Shown here: one piece after another, positions 34,674 to 46,526 of the stretch | Numbering within the stretch: position 1 is the stretch's first letter | How the letters are laid out: the number at the start of each line of letters is the position of its first letter | Translations under genes and position numbers: made by a program | From: Tragulus kanchil | Taxonomy: Eukaryota; Chordata; Mammalia; Artiodactyla; Tragulidae | Assembly (NCBI GenBank): GCA_022376925.1 | Contig: JAIOJX010000031.1 | Coordinates: 133,814,854-133,878,853 of the forward strand | Direction of reading: 5' to 3' | Length of the DNA: 64,000 nucleotides | Notes under the pieces: model-generated | Databases searched by the model: none | Told to the model about the DNA's origin: nothing | Seen by the model: only the letters and a program-made list of their open reading frames with translations

Positions 34674-35591
34674 TGAAGGAGGCAAAGAACAAACTCCTTC
34701 TCCTAAGAGACTTCAGAGAACTTGCAAGTTCATCTTGTTTTTGTTTTTTTTTTTAAAGATTTATTTATTTTGGGCGGGAGTCAGGTTGGGGAGGGAGGGG
34801 GGCGGGCGGGCCACTTCTATTGGTCTTTCATTTCTCTATTTTCATCCGTCTTTGTTCTTGGCTCCTGTGGGCCTCCCATCGCGGTGGCGTCTGTCGTTGC
34901 AGAGCGCCGGCTCTAGGCACATGTGCTCCAGAGCTCCGGCTCGGTAATTGGACACATCGGTCTGGCCGCTCTGCGGTACGTGGGATCTTCCCAGGTCAGG
35001 GATCGAACTGGCGCCCCTTGCACTGCAAGGCGGTGTCCTTATCCACTGGACCACCAGGGGAAGCCCACAAGTTCATCTTGTTAACATAACTTTCTCTGCA
35101 ATCATGGTGAACTTTAAGCTATGTTTAAAACTATGTAACCTTAGGGACAGAAGCCATAGTACCGGAGATAAACAACTAATAGCCCACCAGACCTGTGTAT
35201 GATAAAAAAAAAAAGAGGCCTGGCATCAAAGCCAGAGGTTAACTCCATGTCTAAGCTTCCTGGGGCTAAGAAAAACACACTGTCATTTAAAGATTGATCA
35301 TCAGTTGTAAATTTACCTAATCAATCAATGCTGATTGAAACCAGACTTCATGTTGGAATGTAACCTGTGATCATGTTCTTCATGACAATGTTTATGGGAA
35401 AACTTTGGCGGATTTGGGGAGGTGGGTTTGGGCACGTATACCTGGGTTTAAACGGTTGTCACAAAATTCAGTCGGGGTCCTTGGCTAAGAGGAGACTCTG
35501 CCAATGGGCCCGCCGGCGTAATAAATTTCTGCCTTCCAGTATCAGCTCCGTCACTCTGTGTGAGTCTGTTTCCTGGAAATCAGCTACAACA
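34674..35591 (+). mobile_element. Solo LTR (ERV1-like) carrying a nested SINE
   Basis: Starts TGAAGGAGGC, ends CTACAACA, and is flanked by GTAT (34670-34673; 35592-35595). An AATAAA signal lies at 35520-35525. Removing the SINE at 34740-35067 and its duplicated target leaves a solo LTR of about 575 bp. No gag, pol or env sequence flanks it. Confidence 0.8.
34740..35067 (-). mobile_element. CHR-like SINE with 15-bp TSD inside the LTR
   Basis: Reverse SINE flanked by CAAGTTCATCTTGTT at 34725-34739 and 35068-35082. It is therefore younger than the LTR, which is younger than the L1. Confidence 0.93.
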
Positions 35592-35737
35592 GTATTGGTT
35601 CTTTGATGTCTGGCTTATTTTACTAAATGTCATATGTTCAAGGTTGAATTTCATTCCTTTTGGGAAATGTACTACCCAGCAACCTGTGACTAATACAGAG
35701 ATGTATAAATTCTGATAGATTTGAAAGAGAATATAGG

Positions 35738-35837
35738 GGACTTCCTGGTGGTCCAGTGGTTAATACTCTGTGCTTTCATGGCAGGGGCCATGGGTTCGAT
35801 TCCTGACCTAGGATTCCTGGCTAGCTAGAAACAAAAA
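35738..35837 (+). mobile_element. tRNA-derived SINE (SINE2/ART2-like)
   Basis: Forward: ggacttcctggtggtccagt, promoter catgggttcgattcctgacc. Confidence 0.8.
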
Positions 35838-35849
35838 ATGTTTTTTCAA

Positions 35850-36030
35850 AGTGATAGGTTGTTTTGGGGGGTCTGCCATAACCAAGTGCCACAGACTCCA
35901 TGGCTTAGACAGAAATATGCTTTCTCACAATTTTGGAAGCTAGAGGACCATCTTCTGGTGTCTTCATGTGGTCACAGTGTGAATGTTCTTAATCCCACTG
36001 AAGGGCACATTTCCAAAAAGAGGTAAGTTT
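35850..36030. mobile_element. Ancient mammalian repeat remnant
   Basis: ctgccataaccaagtgccac and ctcacaattttggaagctag resemble the old repeat at 27616-28515. Family not named. Confidence 0.4.
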
Positions 36031-36043
36031 AAAAGGTAAGCTT

Positions 36044-36135
36044 CATATGACTAATCTGGGATTATACATATCTGTAAATAACAAAACTATGTAAAAGCTA
36101 AAAGCAAAATAAAAATAATTAAGTAATAAAAAAAT
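36044..36135 (+). mobile_element. Very short L1 3' tail with 12-bp TSD
   Basis: Only about 92 bp of L1 3' end (catatgactaatctgggatt to the A-rich tail), flanked by AAAGGTAAGCTT at 36032-36043 and 36136-36147. This is an extreme 5'-truncated insertion. Confidence 0.9.
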
Positions 36136-36284
36136 AAAGGTAAGCTTTCTGTTATATGGACCTGACCACAATTGAAAAAAAAACATATTTCTTAAAAAGT
36201 CAATGAAAGGTTCTGTGAGCAAGAGATGCTGAGTATTAGCAGCAAAGGGTGCTGCTTGTTGAGGGCAATAGTAAGGTTACGGGG

Positions 36285-36490
36285 TTCCCTGGTGGCTCAG
36301 ATGGTAAAGAATCCACCTGCAGTGTTGAAGACCCAGCGTCAGTCCCTAGGTTGGGAAGATCCTCTGGAGAAGGAAATGGCCACATACTGCGGTATTCTTG
36401 CCTGAAAAATCCATGGACAGAGGAGCCTGGTGAGCTACAGTCCCTGGGGTCACAAAGAGTCAGATACAATCGAGAAACTAACACACAAGG
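36285..36490 (+). mobile_element. Bov-A/Bov-tA SINE
   Basis: Forward: gttccctggtggctcagatg through ctggagaaggaaatggccac to cagatacaatcgagaaac. Confidence 0.92.
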
Positions 36491-36554
36491 TTATAGGAAG
36501 GAGGATATATTTGAGGGTCAAAAGAAGGGGTAGAAGTAGAAGGTTTTTGAGTCA

Positions 36555-37440
36555 AAAAACTAAAAATGAAACTACCAGATGATCCAGCAATTCCACTCCT
36601 GGGTATATATCCAAAAGAAGCAAAAACATTAATTCTTAAAAGATACATGTACCCCAGTGTTCCCAGCAGTATTATTTGCAACTGCCAAGATATGGAAGCC
36701 ACTTAAGTGTCCATTGACAGTGTCCATTGACAGATGAATGGATAAAGACTCCACACACACACAATGGAATGCCACTCACCCATAAAAAGAAAGGACATAT
36801 TGCCATTTGCAGCAACATGAATAGACTTGGAGGATATTATGCTAAGTGAAATAAATCAGACAAAGAAAGTCAGACACTGTATTCTATCACTTACGTGTGG
36901 AATCAAAACATACAACCAACTAGCTAATCTAACAACAACCAAAAATAAACAGACTCACAGACATAGAGAACAAACCAGCGGTTATTAGTGGGGAGAGGGG
37001 AGGTGGGGAGGGTAGAGGATTAAGAGGTATAAACCTGACACTGCCTTGCAGTGCAAGAGGCGCTGGTTCGATCCCTGGCCTGGGAAGATCCCATGTGCTG
37101 CAGAGCGACTGGACTGATGTGTCCAAGTACCAAGTCAGCACTCTGGAGCACATGCGCCCAGAGCCAGTGCTTAGCAACGAGAGAGGTCACTGCAGTGGGA
37201 GGCCCACACAGGCCAAAGAACAAAGATGAAAATAAATGAAAGACCAATAGAAGTGGTCAGAAAAAAACCAAAACAAAAACAGGTACAAACCTAGGCTATA
37301 TGGTACAACGTGGAGAATAGAGCCCATATTCTATAATAACTATAAACAGAATAACCTTTAAAAATCATGAATCACATTATACACCTGTAACTTATATAAT
37401 ATACATCAACTCTACTACAATTTTAAAAAAGGAAAAAATG
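36555..37440 (+). mobile_element. L1 ORF2 end and 3' UTR, split by a CHR-like SINE
   Basis: Forward L1 (gatgatccagcaattccact, caatggaatgccactcaccc, ctaagtgaaataaatcagac), interrupted at about 37044-37270 and resuming at ggtacaaacctaggctatat. Confidence 0.8.
37044..37270 (+). mobile_element. CHR-like SINE, 5'-truncated
   Basis: Begins at ttgcagtgcaagaggcgctg (promoter box region) without the usual tRNA head and runs to an ataaatgaaagacc tail. Unlike 916, no 1.1-kb duplication junction lies here, so this truncation may be natural. Confidence 0.8.
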
Positions 37441-37566
37441 CAAAAAAAGAAAAAAGAAAGGCAAGAAAGATCTGCTTGAAATAAGAGGAACTTCTGTCTT
37501 GTTCAAGAACCATCCTGGAAACACTGTCACATGTTGGGTTTCAGTTGAAGGAAGTTGACGCCTACC

Positions 37567-39767
37567 AGCCAAAGGCTTCTGTTATCTCTCTAAATAAAGC
37601 AGGTAGGTCACAGACGGACAATGGAGGGCAGAGATTAAAGAGCTTAAAAATAGTGTGCTTGTCACCACAGGAACGGGAATCAGTCCACCAGAGGATCGTA
37701 ATGGGATTCTTGGCAGTCCTGTACGAGGACACACTTGAGTTTGGTCACCATGTCTTATGGTTTCCCTGGTGGCTTAGATGATAGAATCTGCCTGCAATAG
37801 AGGAGACCTGGGTTTGATCCCTGGCTCCGGAAGATCCCGTGGAGAAGGGCATGGCAACCCACTCCCTGGAGAATGCCATGGACAGAGGAGTCTGGAGGGC
37901 TGCAGTCCATCAGGTCACAAGGAGTCAGAGACAACTCACACTTTCACTTTCTCCACGTCTTCATGCCTTGCAACAGACTTTCTCCAGCAAGGTTCAGTCG
38001 CTTAGGAACAACCACATGGAGGGAAAAAACCCTGACAGAGAGGATTTTCCTCTCTTTTTTTTAGCCTTTATTTTAGACTGGAGTGTAGTTGATTTACAAT
38101 GTTTTGTTAGTTTCAGGAGTACAGTGATTCAGTTATAGGTATACATGTACCTGTTCTTTTTCAGGGTTATTGCATAGTATCGAATTACAGAATATCGAAT
38201 AGAGTTCCCTGGACTATAGCGTAGGACCTTGTTATTTATCTATTTTATATATAGTAGTATATTTACATTAATCCTAAACTCCCAGTTTATCCCTCCACTC
38301 CCTCTTTGGTAGCCATAAATCTGTGTCAGAGTCTGTGAGTCTGTTTTGTGAGTACGTTCATTTGTGTCCTTTTTCAATCCATATATGTGTCTTTGCCCTA
38401 CTCACTTCACTCACTGCGATCATCTCTAGGTTCACCCACATGGCAGCACATGGCCTGATTTCATTCTTTTTATGGCTGAGTAATATCCCATGGTCTACAT
38501 GGACCACATCTTCCTCATCCCTGCATCTGTCAATTGGATATTCAGATGTTTCCATGTCTTGTCTATTGTGAACAGTGCTGCTCTGAACATCGGGGTGCAT
38601 GCACCTTCTCAAAGTATGCTTTCCTCTGGATGTGTGCCCAGGAGTTGGAATGCTGGATCATATGGTGCCAAAGGTTTCCTGTTATCTCTCTAAATAAAGC
38701 AGGTAGGTCACAGACGGACAATGGAGGGCAGAGATTAAAGAGCTTAAAAATAGTGTGCTTGTCACCACAGGAACGGGAATCAGTCCACCAGAGGATCGTA
38801 ATGGGATTCTTGGCAGTCCTGTACGAGGACACACTTGAGTTTGGTCACCATGTCTTATGGTTTCCCTGGTGGCTTAGATGATAGAATCTGCCTGCAATAG
38901 AGGAGACCTGGGTTTGATCCCTGGCTCCGGAAGATCCCGTGGAGAAGGGCATGGCAACCCACTCCCTGGAGAATGCCATGGACAGAGGAGTCTGGAGGGC
39001 TGCAGTCCATCAGGTCACAAGGAGTCAGAGACAACTCACACTTTCACTTTCTTCACGTCTTCATGCCTTGTAACAGACTTTCTCCAGCAAGGTTCAGTCG
39101 CTTAGGAACAACCACATGGAGGGAAAAAACCCTGACAGAGAGGATTTTCCTCTCTTTTTTTTAGCCTTTATTTTAGACTGGAGTGTAGTTGATTTACAAT
39201 GTTTTGTTAGTTTCAGGAGTACAGTGATTCAGTTATAGGTATACATGTACCTGTTCTTTTTCAGGGTTATTGCATAGTATCGAATTACAGAATATCGAAT
39301 AGAGTTCCCTGGACTATAGCGTAGGACCTTGTTATTTATCTATTTTATATATAGTAGTATATTTACATTAATCCTAAACTCCCAGTTTATCCCTCCACTC
39401 CCTCTTTGGTAGCCATAAATCTGTGTCAGAGTCTGTGAGTCTGTTTTGTGAGTACGTTCATTTGTGTCCTTTTTCAATCCATATATGTGTCTTTGCCCTA
39501 CTCACTTCACTCACTGCGATCATCTCTAGGTTCACCCACGTGGCAGCACATGGCCTGATTTCATTCTTTTTATGGCTGAGTAATATCCCATGGTCTACAT
39601 GGACCACATCTTCCTCATCCCTGCATCTGTCAATTGGATATTCAGATGTTTCCATGTCTTGTCTATTGTGAACAGTGCTGCTCTGAACATCGGGGTGCAT
39701 GCACCTTCTCAAAGTATGCTTTCCTCTGGATGTGTGCCCAGGAGTTGGATTGCTGGATCATATGGTG
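37567..39767. repeat. Tandem duplication I (1100 bp)
   Basis: 37567-38667 recurs at 38668-39767 with offset 1100 throughout. A few substitutions only (for example cacatgg versus cacgtgg near 38438/39538). Copy 1 ends at catatggtg. Confidence 0.96.
37760..37945 (+). mobile_element. Bov-A/Bov-tA SINE with internal deletion
   Basis: Forward: gtttccctggtggcttagat through ggcaacccactccctggaga. The usual agtattcttgc segment is missing. Second copy at 38860-39045. Confidence 0.9.
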
Positions 39768-40380
39768 GCTCTATTTTTAGGTTTTTAAAGAACGTCCATG
39801 CTGCTGTCCATAGAGGCTGCCCCAACTTACATTCCCACCAATAGTGCAGGAGGGCCCTCTTCTAATCCCTTCCAGCATTGATTATCTGTGGGCTTTTTGA
39901 TGATAGCCATTCTGTGTGAGGTGTCATCAGTGTGAGGTGATACCTCACTGTAGTTTTGTTTTAAGTGTTGGCATTTTTTAAATAATCACATTCAATGTGT
40001 AGCATTCTGCACTTTGAGAAGCTGTCTGAGCCTAAACTCTGTTTATTGCCTTTCTTTTTTTTTATTATATAATTATTTTTATTTTACTTTTACAGAGTTT
40101 AGTTGTTGTTTACCTCCTTTCTTTTTAAATTTTGGTGTGCTGGGCTTCCAATAGTTGTGGTGTTGCAGCGGGGAGCTTCCTGTATTGAACCCATGTCCCT
40201 CTGCATTGGAAGGAAGAGACTTAACCACTGGCCCACTGGTAAAGTCCCCTCATTGCAATTTTGACTTGCATTTCTCTACTAATTAGCCATGTTGAGTATT
40301 GATGCCCTTTGGTGCCATCTGTGTGTCTTCTTTAGAGAAATGTCAACTGAGATCTTCTGTCGATGGGCTTTTTCTTGTTT
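38060..40380 (-). mobile_element. L1 3' end, reverse
   Basis: Antisense L1 (agtgtagttgatttacaatg, ttttatggctgagtaatatc, cattcccaccaatagtgcag), counted twice by duplication I between 38060 and 39767. It continues to about 39970, with a SINE at 40125, and resumes at gacttgcatttctctactaa. Confidence 0.8.
40125..40250 (-). mobile_element. tRNA-derived SINE, reverse, diverged
   Basis: Inverted promoter tattgaacccatgtccct and head cccactggtaaagtccc inside the antisense L1. Confidence 0.65.
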
Positions 40381-40384
40381 TCTT

Positions 40385-41135
40385 TTCCAAGCCCAGGGTG
40401 ATACAGAGATGGAAAGGCAAAGAAATGTGAAATATCCTAACATGGAAAGAGGGTCGTTGAAATGGCAGCTAAAGAAAGAGGCAAGTGAGGAGAAGAGCAT
40501 GCTGATGGACTGGGGGTTCCTATCAGGTTAAGACCAGGTCCTCAGTGGCCAGTGCTGAGGAAGTACGCCAGAAGAAGAAAGAGTGGATGTCTGAGAGGAG
40601 CCGAGGGGAGACCTGACTGCTGTGGGGCAAGGTCCTGTGCCCACAGCGGTTCTCCTAGGTCAGTGCCTCCCAAACATTTTAACATCCTGGGGCAAAAAAG
40701 AAAACATAACTGCATCTTCCTCAGCTCGTGGAGATGAGCAAAGTGAGCCTGGTGAGAGCTGGGGGCAGCCAAGGCCACTCTGAGGGTCAGGGGAATCCAT
40801 GTGACCTGTGGGTGGCCCATCTGCAGGGAAGCTCTCTAGAGAATTCCCAGAAACCATTATGGAGAATGAGGGCAGGTGACCAGGAAGCCCATAGGCAACA
40901 AAAAGGTGTTCATGATAGGACAGACCAGGGTGAGCTGACCATTTCAGGAAAGGGAAGAATGAATGCAGCTAAGACCTGGAAAGCAGGAGGAAGCAGATGC
41001 AGATTTTGTGGGTCTTCATGAATCACACACACACCTGCCAGAGCATGGGAGATAAACCCCATAAAAACAGGGACTTTGGGGACAGCGGGACTATCCACCC
41101 CAAGGAAAGGAGTTTCTACATCTTAAACCTTTTGT
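40385..41135. other. Unassigned stretch, no gene seen
   Basis: Apparently single-copy purine-biased sequence. Short frames on both strands mirror each other without domains. The cctcccaaacattttaacat patch may be an old DNA-transposon remnant, not established. Confidence 0.4.
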
Positions 41136-41141
41136 GGTGGT

Positions 41142-41340
41142 TTAGTGACTAAGTTGTGTCCGACTCTTTACAACCTACTGGACTGTAGCTCGCCAGGCTC
41201 CTTTGTCCGTGGGATTTCTTAAACACAAATACTGGAGTGGGTTGCCATTTCTTCCTCCAGGGGATCGGCCTGACCCGGGGATCGAACCTGGGTCTCCTGC
41301 ATTGCAGGCAGGTTCTTTAATAGGACTGAGCCACTTGGGA
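41142..41340 (-). mobile_element. Bov-A/Bov-tA SINE, reverse
   Basis: Reverse element: tagtgactaagttgtgtccg through ggactgtagctcgccaggct to gactgagccacttggga. Confidence 0.92.
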
Positions 41341-41700
41341 ATCTTTATTTTGTCACTAACAAATGAGCTAAAATCTCCATGAAAGCAGATATCCCTCAGG
41401 CTGTTTTGGTCTCCCATAGGAGGCGCTCATAAATATATTTGTTGATAAATGAATGGAATGTTCCAGTGGCCTGAAGCATATGGAAAGATCTGTGTGATAC
41501 TGTCGTATAATAAGACCTGCATGTTTGGTTTTGTTCCCAATTCCTGACACCACGTTCCTAAAACCTAATTTCCTGAGTGGTATGGGAGAGATGGGTGTCT
41601 TTCTGTTATTCATAGGAAGCTGGCTTCACCCCTACTAGGGTTTATACTAATGAGATAGTTCTTGAGAGGCCCATACTTAACTCTGGATGGGGGCTGACTG
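41341..41700. other. Unassigned stretch, no gene seen
   Basis: AT-balanced, apparently single-copy sequence. I see no exon or repeat I can name. Confidence 0.4.
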
Positions 41701-41701
41701 G

Positions 41702-41915
41702 ACTTCCCAGGAGGCACTAGTGGGTAAAGAACCTCCTGCCAATGCAAGAGACCTAAGTGACAACAGGTTCACTGGGAAGATCCCCCGGGGGAGGGCATGA
41801 CAGCCCCCTCCAGTATTCTTGCCTGGAGAAGCCCACGGACCGAGGAGCCTGGTGGGCTACAGTCCATGGGGTTGCAAAGAGGCAGACACGAGTGAACGAC
41901 TGACACTTTCAACGC
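41702..41915 (+). mobile_element. Bov-A/Bov-tA SINE
   Basis: Forward: acttcccaggaggcactagt to gacacgagtgaacgactgac. The last 80 bp recur at 42918-43000 as the start of the second copy of duplication J. Confidence 0.9.
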
Positions 41916-44000
41916 CAAGCAATGGGCTCCTTGAATTCTGAAAGCCATTCTTCTGAAAGATGAAACCCAAGGACAGAGTCCTGGGAACCTCCCCTCCAAT
42001 GTCTAGCCAGTCGGTCAGAAGCAGGGGAGGCCTGGGTCTTGTGACTGGAGTCTGAAGTGGGGGCAGTCGTGTGGGACTGAGCCGTCACTTGTGGGGGTCT
42101 GACAATAACCGCAAGTGGTGAGTGTGCTCAGATCCAGAACTGAATTGACTCATCGGACACTCAGTTGCTGCCTGGAGTTAAGTGACTCGGTGGTTGATGT
42201 GAAAAACACACCTGCATTTGCCGTCAGGTCTCAGGAGCAAAAACCAGTTCCTAGTCTGTACCCAAGGGGCTTCCCTGGTGGCTCAGCGGTAAAGAATCTG
42301 CCTGCCAGTGCAGAAGACATGGGTTCAATCCCTGGTCCAGGCGCAATTAGGCCTCTGCACCACAGTTATTGAGCCGGTGCTCTGGAGCCCGGGAGCTGCA
42401 CCTACGGAGCCCACAGGCCTCAACAACTGAAGCCTGAGTGCCCTTGAGCCCATGCTCCACGGCAAGAGACGTCACCACAGTGGGAAGCCTGTGCACCGAA
42501 ACAAGAGGGTAGGCCTCACTCCTCCCCACAACTAGAGGAAAGCCTGCTCAGCAACAAAGACCCAGAACAGCCTAAATAAATAAACACAATTATTATTTTT
42601 TTTTAAATCTGATGGGATATACATATGACTAATCTGGGATGATACATATCTGTAAACAATAAAACTCTGTAAAAGCAAAAAAGCAAAAGCAAAAAAAAAC
42701 AACAGAAAAATCTGTACCCAGGTAGACATTCCCCCAAACCCTCCATTAGAGAGAACTAGTAAGACTTGGGTAGATCAGATGACCACTTAAGGCTCTCAGT
42801 CAGCTTCTTCCCTTAGTCTCCTTAAGACCTGATTAATGGTCACAAGTACCTGCTTATGAGCAAAGCAGCCATGGTGAACTGTGCATAGATTTGCCTTATC
42901 AAAGCTATGAAGCTTTGCCACGGACAGAGGAGCCTGGTGGGCTACAGTCCACGGGGTTGCAAAGAGGCAGACACAAGTGAATGACTGACACTTTCAACGC
43001 CAAGCAATGGGTTCCTTGAATTCTGAAAGCCATTCTTCTGAAAGATGAAACCCAAGGACAGAGTCCTGGGAACCTCCCCTCCAATGTCTAGCCAGTCGGT
43101 CAGAAGCAGGGGAGGCCTGGGTCTTGTGACTGGAGTCTGAAGTGGGGGCAGTCGTGTGGGACTGAGCCGTCACTTGTGGGGTCTGACAATAACCGCAAGT
43201 GGTGAGTGTGCTCAGATCCAGAACTGAATTGACTCATCGGACACTCAGTTGCTGCCTGGAGTTAAGTGACTCGGTGGTTGATGTGAAAAACACACCTGCA
43301 TTTGCCGTCAGGTCTCAGGAGCAAAAACCAGTTCCTAGTCTGTACCCAAGGGGCTTCCCTGGTGGCTCAGCGGTAAAGAATCTGCCTGCCAGTGCAGAAG
43401 ACATGGGTTCAATCCCTGGTCCAGGCGCAATTAGGCCTCTGCACCACAGTTATTGAGCCGGTGCTCTGGAGCCCGGGAGCTGCACCTCGGAGCCCACATG
43501 CCTCAACAACTGAAGCCTGAGTGCCCTTGAGCCCATGCTCCACGGCAAGAGACGTCACCACAGTGGGAAGCCTGTGCACCGAAACAAGAGGGTAGGCCTC
43601 ACTCCTCCCCACAACTAGAGGAAAGCCTGCTCAGCAACAAAGACCCAGAACAGCCTAAATAAATAAACACAATTATTATTTTTTTTTAAATCTGATGGGA
43701 TATACATATGACTAATCTGGGATGATACATATCTGTAAACAATAAAACTCTGTAAAAGCAAAAAAGCAAAAGCAAAAAAAAACAACAGAAAAATCTGTAC
43801 CCAGGTAGACATTCCCCCAAACCCTCCATTAGAGAGAACTAGTAAGACTTGGGTAGATCAGATGACCACTTAAGGCTCTCAGTCATCTTCTTCCCTTAGT
43901 CTCCTTAAGATCTGATTAATGGTCACAAGTACCTGCTTATGAGCAAAGCAGCCATGGTGGACTGTGCATAGATTTGCCTTATCAAAGCTATGAAGCTTTG
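41833..44000. repeat. Tandem duplication J (about 1084 bp)
   Basis: 41833-42917 recurs at 42918-44000. Besides indels there are substitutions (accgaggag/acagaggag, gtccatgg/gtccacgg, cgagtgaacg/caagtgaatg), which may mean the two copies come from different haplotypes or uncorrected reads. Confidence 0.95.
42265..42710 (+). mobile_element. SINE-L1 chimeric insertion with single TSD
   Basis: A CHRL-like SINE (42267-42600) runs directly into about 80 bp of L1 3' tail (catatgactaatctgggatg, aaaactctgtaaaagc) and an A-rich end. TCTGTACCCA flanks the whole composite (42255-42264; 42711-42720), while no duplication flanks the SINE alone. Second copy at 43348-43792. Confidence 0.75.
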
Positions 44001-44280
44001 TCACGATGGAGGCCCACCTGGCCAGCAGCCACAAGGCATGCTGGGCACCCAATGAGGTTGGTTCCCCAGGGAGACCAGTCAAATGCCTGGTCAGTTGAGG
44101 AGCACCTTCAACCTCTTCCATCCTGGATTGGGCAATGACCGTTTCCTGCCTGGAATAATGAACTCTGGTTCTGTTTGCCTTCCTAGCCTTTCACATGCCG
44201 GCCAAGAGCAACATCTGTGTACAAACTGAATGGCCCTATTCATTGTCGGGTTAACTCCCACCAGACTGCCTCTGATCAAG
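43880..44280 (-). pseudogene. Possible degenerate ERV pol fragment
   Basis: The minus-strand translation has a short stretch (FDKANLCTV followed by C-x3-K) recalling the retroviral integrase N-terminal region pattern L-x-K-A-D-L-x-T. The frame is short and shifted relative to its neighbours. A weak, tentative call; it could be chance. Part is also present at 42797-42917 through duplication J. Confidence 0.22.
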
Positions 44281-44346
44281 GAACCCAGTTTATTAGGAAG
44301 TTGAGGGGTGGGGCCAGGTACCCCATCCCCAGAAAGCAGCTGCTCT

Positions 44347-46526
44347 CACTGAACAGAGGCATCAGCCTGTGGAGATGGGGTTTCGGTGCCCCGTGGCAGA
44401 CGGCATCTCTGTGTGGGAGGTGCCATTCTGGCCTGACAGGTAAACACTCTAAACCAGGGGCACATACCTGATGCCAGATTACACAAGACCCAGGAACCCT
44501 GTGGGGTCATGTCCCCGGTCATGTCTCAGGATCACACCCGATGACTCACTCTTAAAATGTTTGCTTCCTGTTCCTGCTACCCTGAATGCTGCTGTGTTGA
44601 GGTTTCAGCACCTTGAAGGGGGTACACTTCTACCAGACAGCACAACTGCAGTAAACTGTGAGCAGGGAGGAGCTCTTTCTTGTTGAGGGGAAGTATCTCA
44701 GGAGGGCCCCTATGGTTCAGACGGTGAAAAAGTCTGCCTGCAATACAAGAGACACGGGTTCAGTTCCTGGGTGGGGAAGATCCCCTGGAGAAGGGAATGG
44801 CAACCCACTGCAATATTCTGGCCTGAAGAATCCTATGGACAGAGAAGCCTTGTGGGCCACAGTCCATGGGCTCACAAAGACTCACTCGGACACGACTGAG
44901 TGACTAACCCTTCACACTTCATGACTTCAGGAAAGACACTTCGGGGTCAGGCCAAGAGAGCGACTGATCTGGGCAAGAAAGGGGAAGAGGTGCTTCCTCG
45001 CTGGGGGTCAATGAGGTGCGTTCCTGGAAACCCTCCAAAGAGTGAATACCACGTGCTGGTCCCCTGGACATCCCCACGCGGGGCTTCTAGAGACGCCTCG
45101 CCAGGCAGGGCACAGAAATGGTCGTGCAGGCTGCACAGCCCTCCCGCCCCCACCTCTCCCTCCCCACCTGCGCCCCTCCCCACCTGTGCAGGGCGCACGG
45201 TGCCAGGTGCCCCCCCAGGCCCTCCCACCTCCGTAGGGCGCGCAGCCCTGGACTTGGAGCTCCAGCCTCCATTCCTCGGACCCCTCCCTTCGCAACGCGC
45301 GCGGCTCCCACCCTGGGACTCTGGCCTCAAAGCCGCCGGAATCGTCGGCCTGGAAGGCGCCGCTAGCGCAGCGTCGCCGAGCAGCCGCAGCCCCACCCGG
45401 CTCCGCCCCGAGAGCCGGGCCGCGGGGGGCCGCGCCGCACTGAACAGAGGCATCAGCCTGTGGAGATGGGGTTTCGGTGCCCCGTGGCAGACGGCATCTC
45501 TGTGTGGGAGGTGCCATTCTGGCCTGACAGGTAAACACTCTAAACCAGGGGCACATACCTGATGCCAGATTACACAAGACCCAGGAACCCTGTGGGGTCA
45601 TGTCCCCGGTCATGTCTCAGGATCACACCCGATGACTCACTCTTAAAATGTTTGCTTCCTGTTCCTGCTACCCTGAATGCTGCTGTGTTGAGGTTTCAGC
45701 ACCTTGAAGGGGGTACACTTCTACCAGACAGCACAACTGCAGTAAACTGTGAGCAGGGAGGAGCTCTTTCTTGTTGAGGGGAAGTATCTCAGGAGGGCCC
45801 CTATGGTTCAGACGGTGAAAAAGTCTGCCTGCAATACAAGAGACACGGGTTCAGTTCCTGGGTGGGGAAGATCCCCTGGAGAAGGGAATGGCAACCCACT
45901 GCAATATTCTGGCCTGAAGAATCCTATGGACAGAGAAGCCTTGTGGGCCACAGTCCATGGGCTCACAAAGACTCACTCGGACACGACTGAGTGACTAACC
46001 CTTCACACTTCATGACTTCAGGAAAGACACTTCGGGGTCAGGCCAAGAGCGACTGATCTGGGCAAGAAAGGGGAAGAGGTGCTTCCTCGCTGGGGGTCAA
46101 TGAGGTGCGTTCCTGGAAACCCTCCAAAGAGTGAATACCACATGCTGGTCCCCTGGACATCCCCACGCGGGGCTTCTAGAGACGCCTCGCCAGGCAGGGC
46201 ACAGAAATGGTCGTGCAGGCTGCACAGCCCTCCCGCCCCCACCTCTCCCTCCCCACCTGCGCCCCTCCCCCACCTGTGCAGGGCGCACGGTGCCAGGTGC
46301 CCCCCCAGGCCCTCCCACCTCCGTAGGGCGCGCAGCCCTGGGCTTGGAGCTCCAGCCTCCATTCCTCGGACCCCTCCCTTCGCAACGCGCGCGGCTCCCA
46401 CCCTGGGACTCTGGCCTCAAAGCCGCCGGAATCGTCGGCCTGGAAGGCGCCGCTAGCGCAGCGTCGCCGAGCAGCCGCAGCCCCACCCGGCTCCGCCCCG
46501 AGGCCGCCGCGAGCCAGGCCGCGCCG
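44347..46526. repeat. Tandem duplication K (about 1090 bp)
   Basis: 44347-45437 recurs at 45438-46526. Copy 1 collapses at its GC-rich end (gagagccgggccgcgggggg against gaggccgccgcgagccaggc in copy 2), just before the candidate MYADM exon 1. Confidence 0.95.
44706..44910 (+). mobile_element. Bov-A/Bov-tA SINE
   Basis: Forward: cccctatggttcagacggtg through ggcaacccactgcaatattc to ggacacgactgagtgac. Second copy at 45797-46001. Confidence 0.92.

Larger units (their letters stand above)
34440..35700 (-). mobile_element. Old L1 (L1M-like), reverse, split by an LTR
   Basis: Antisense L1 blocks 34440-34673 (gattcagtggcactaattac, ataaccatcaccaccag) and 35592-35700 (ttgatgtctggcttatttta) are contiguous in a normal L1. 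The LTR at 34674-35591 interrupts them. Confidence 0.7.

Noticed and set aside
1..44000. tRNA genes
   Set aside because: Many tRNA-like A and B boxes are seen, but all lie in the heads of SINEs with SINE bodies attached.
44217..44300. Plus-strand SDQGTQF motif resembling retroviral integrase
   Set aside because: Isolated, without supporting flanking residues, and on the opposite strand from the other possible pol relic; probably chance.
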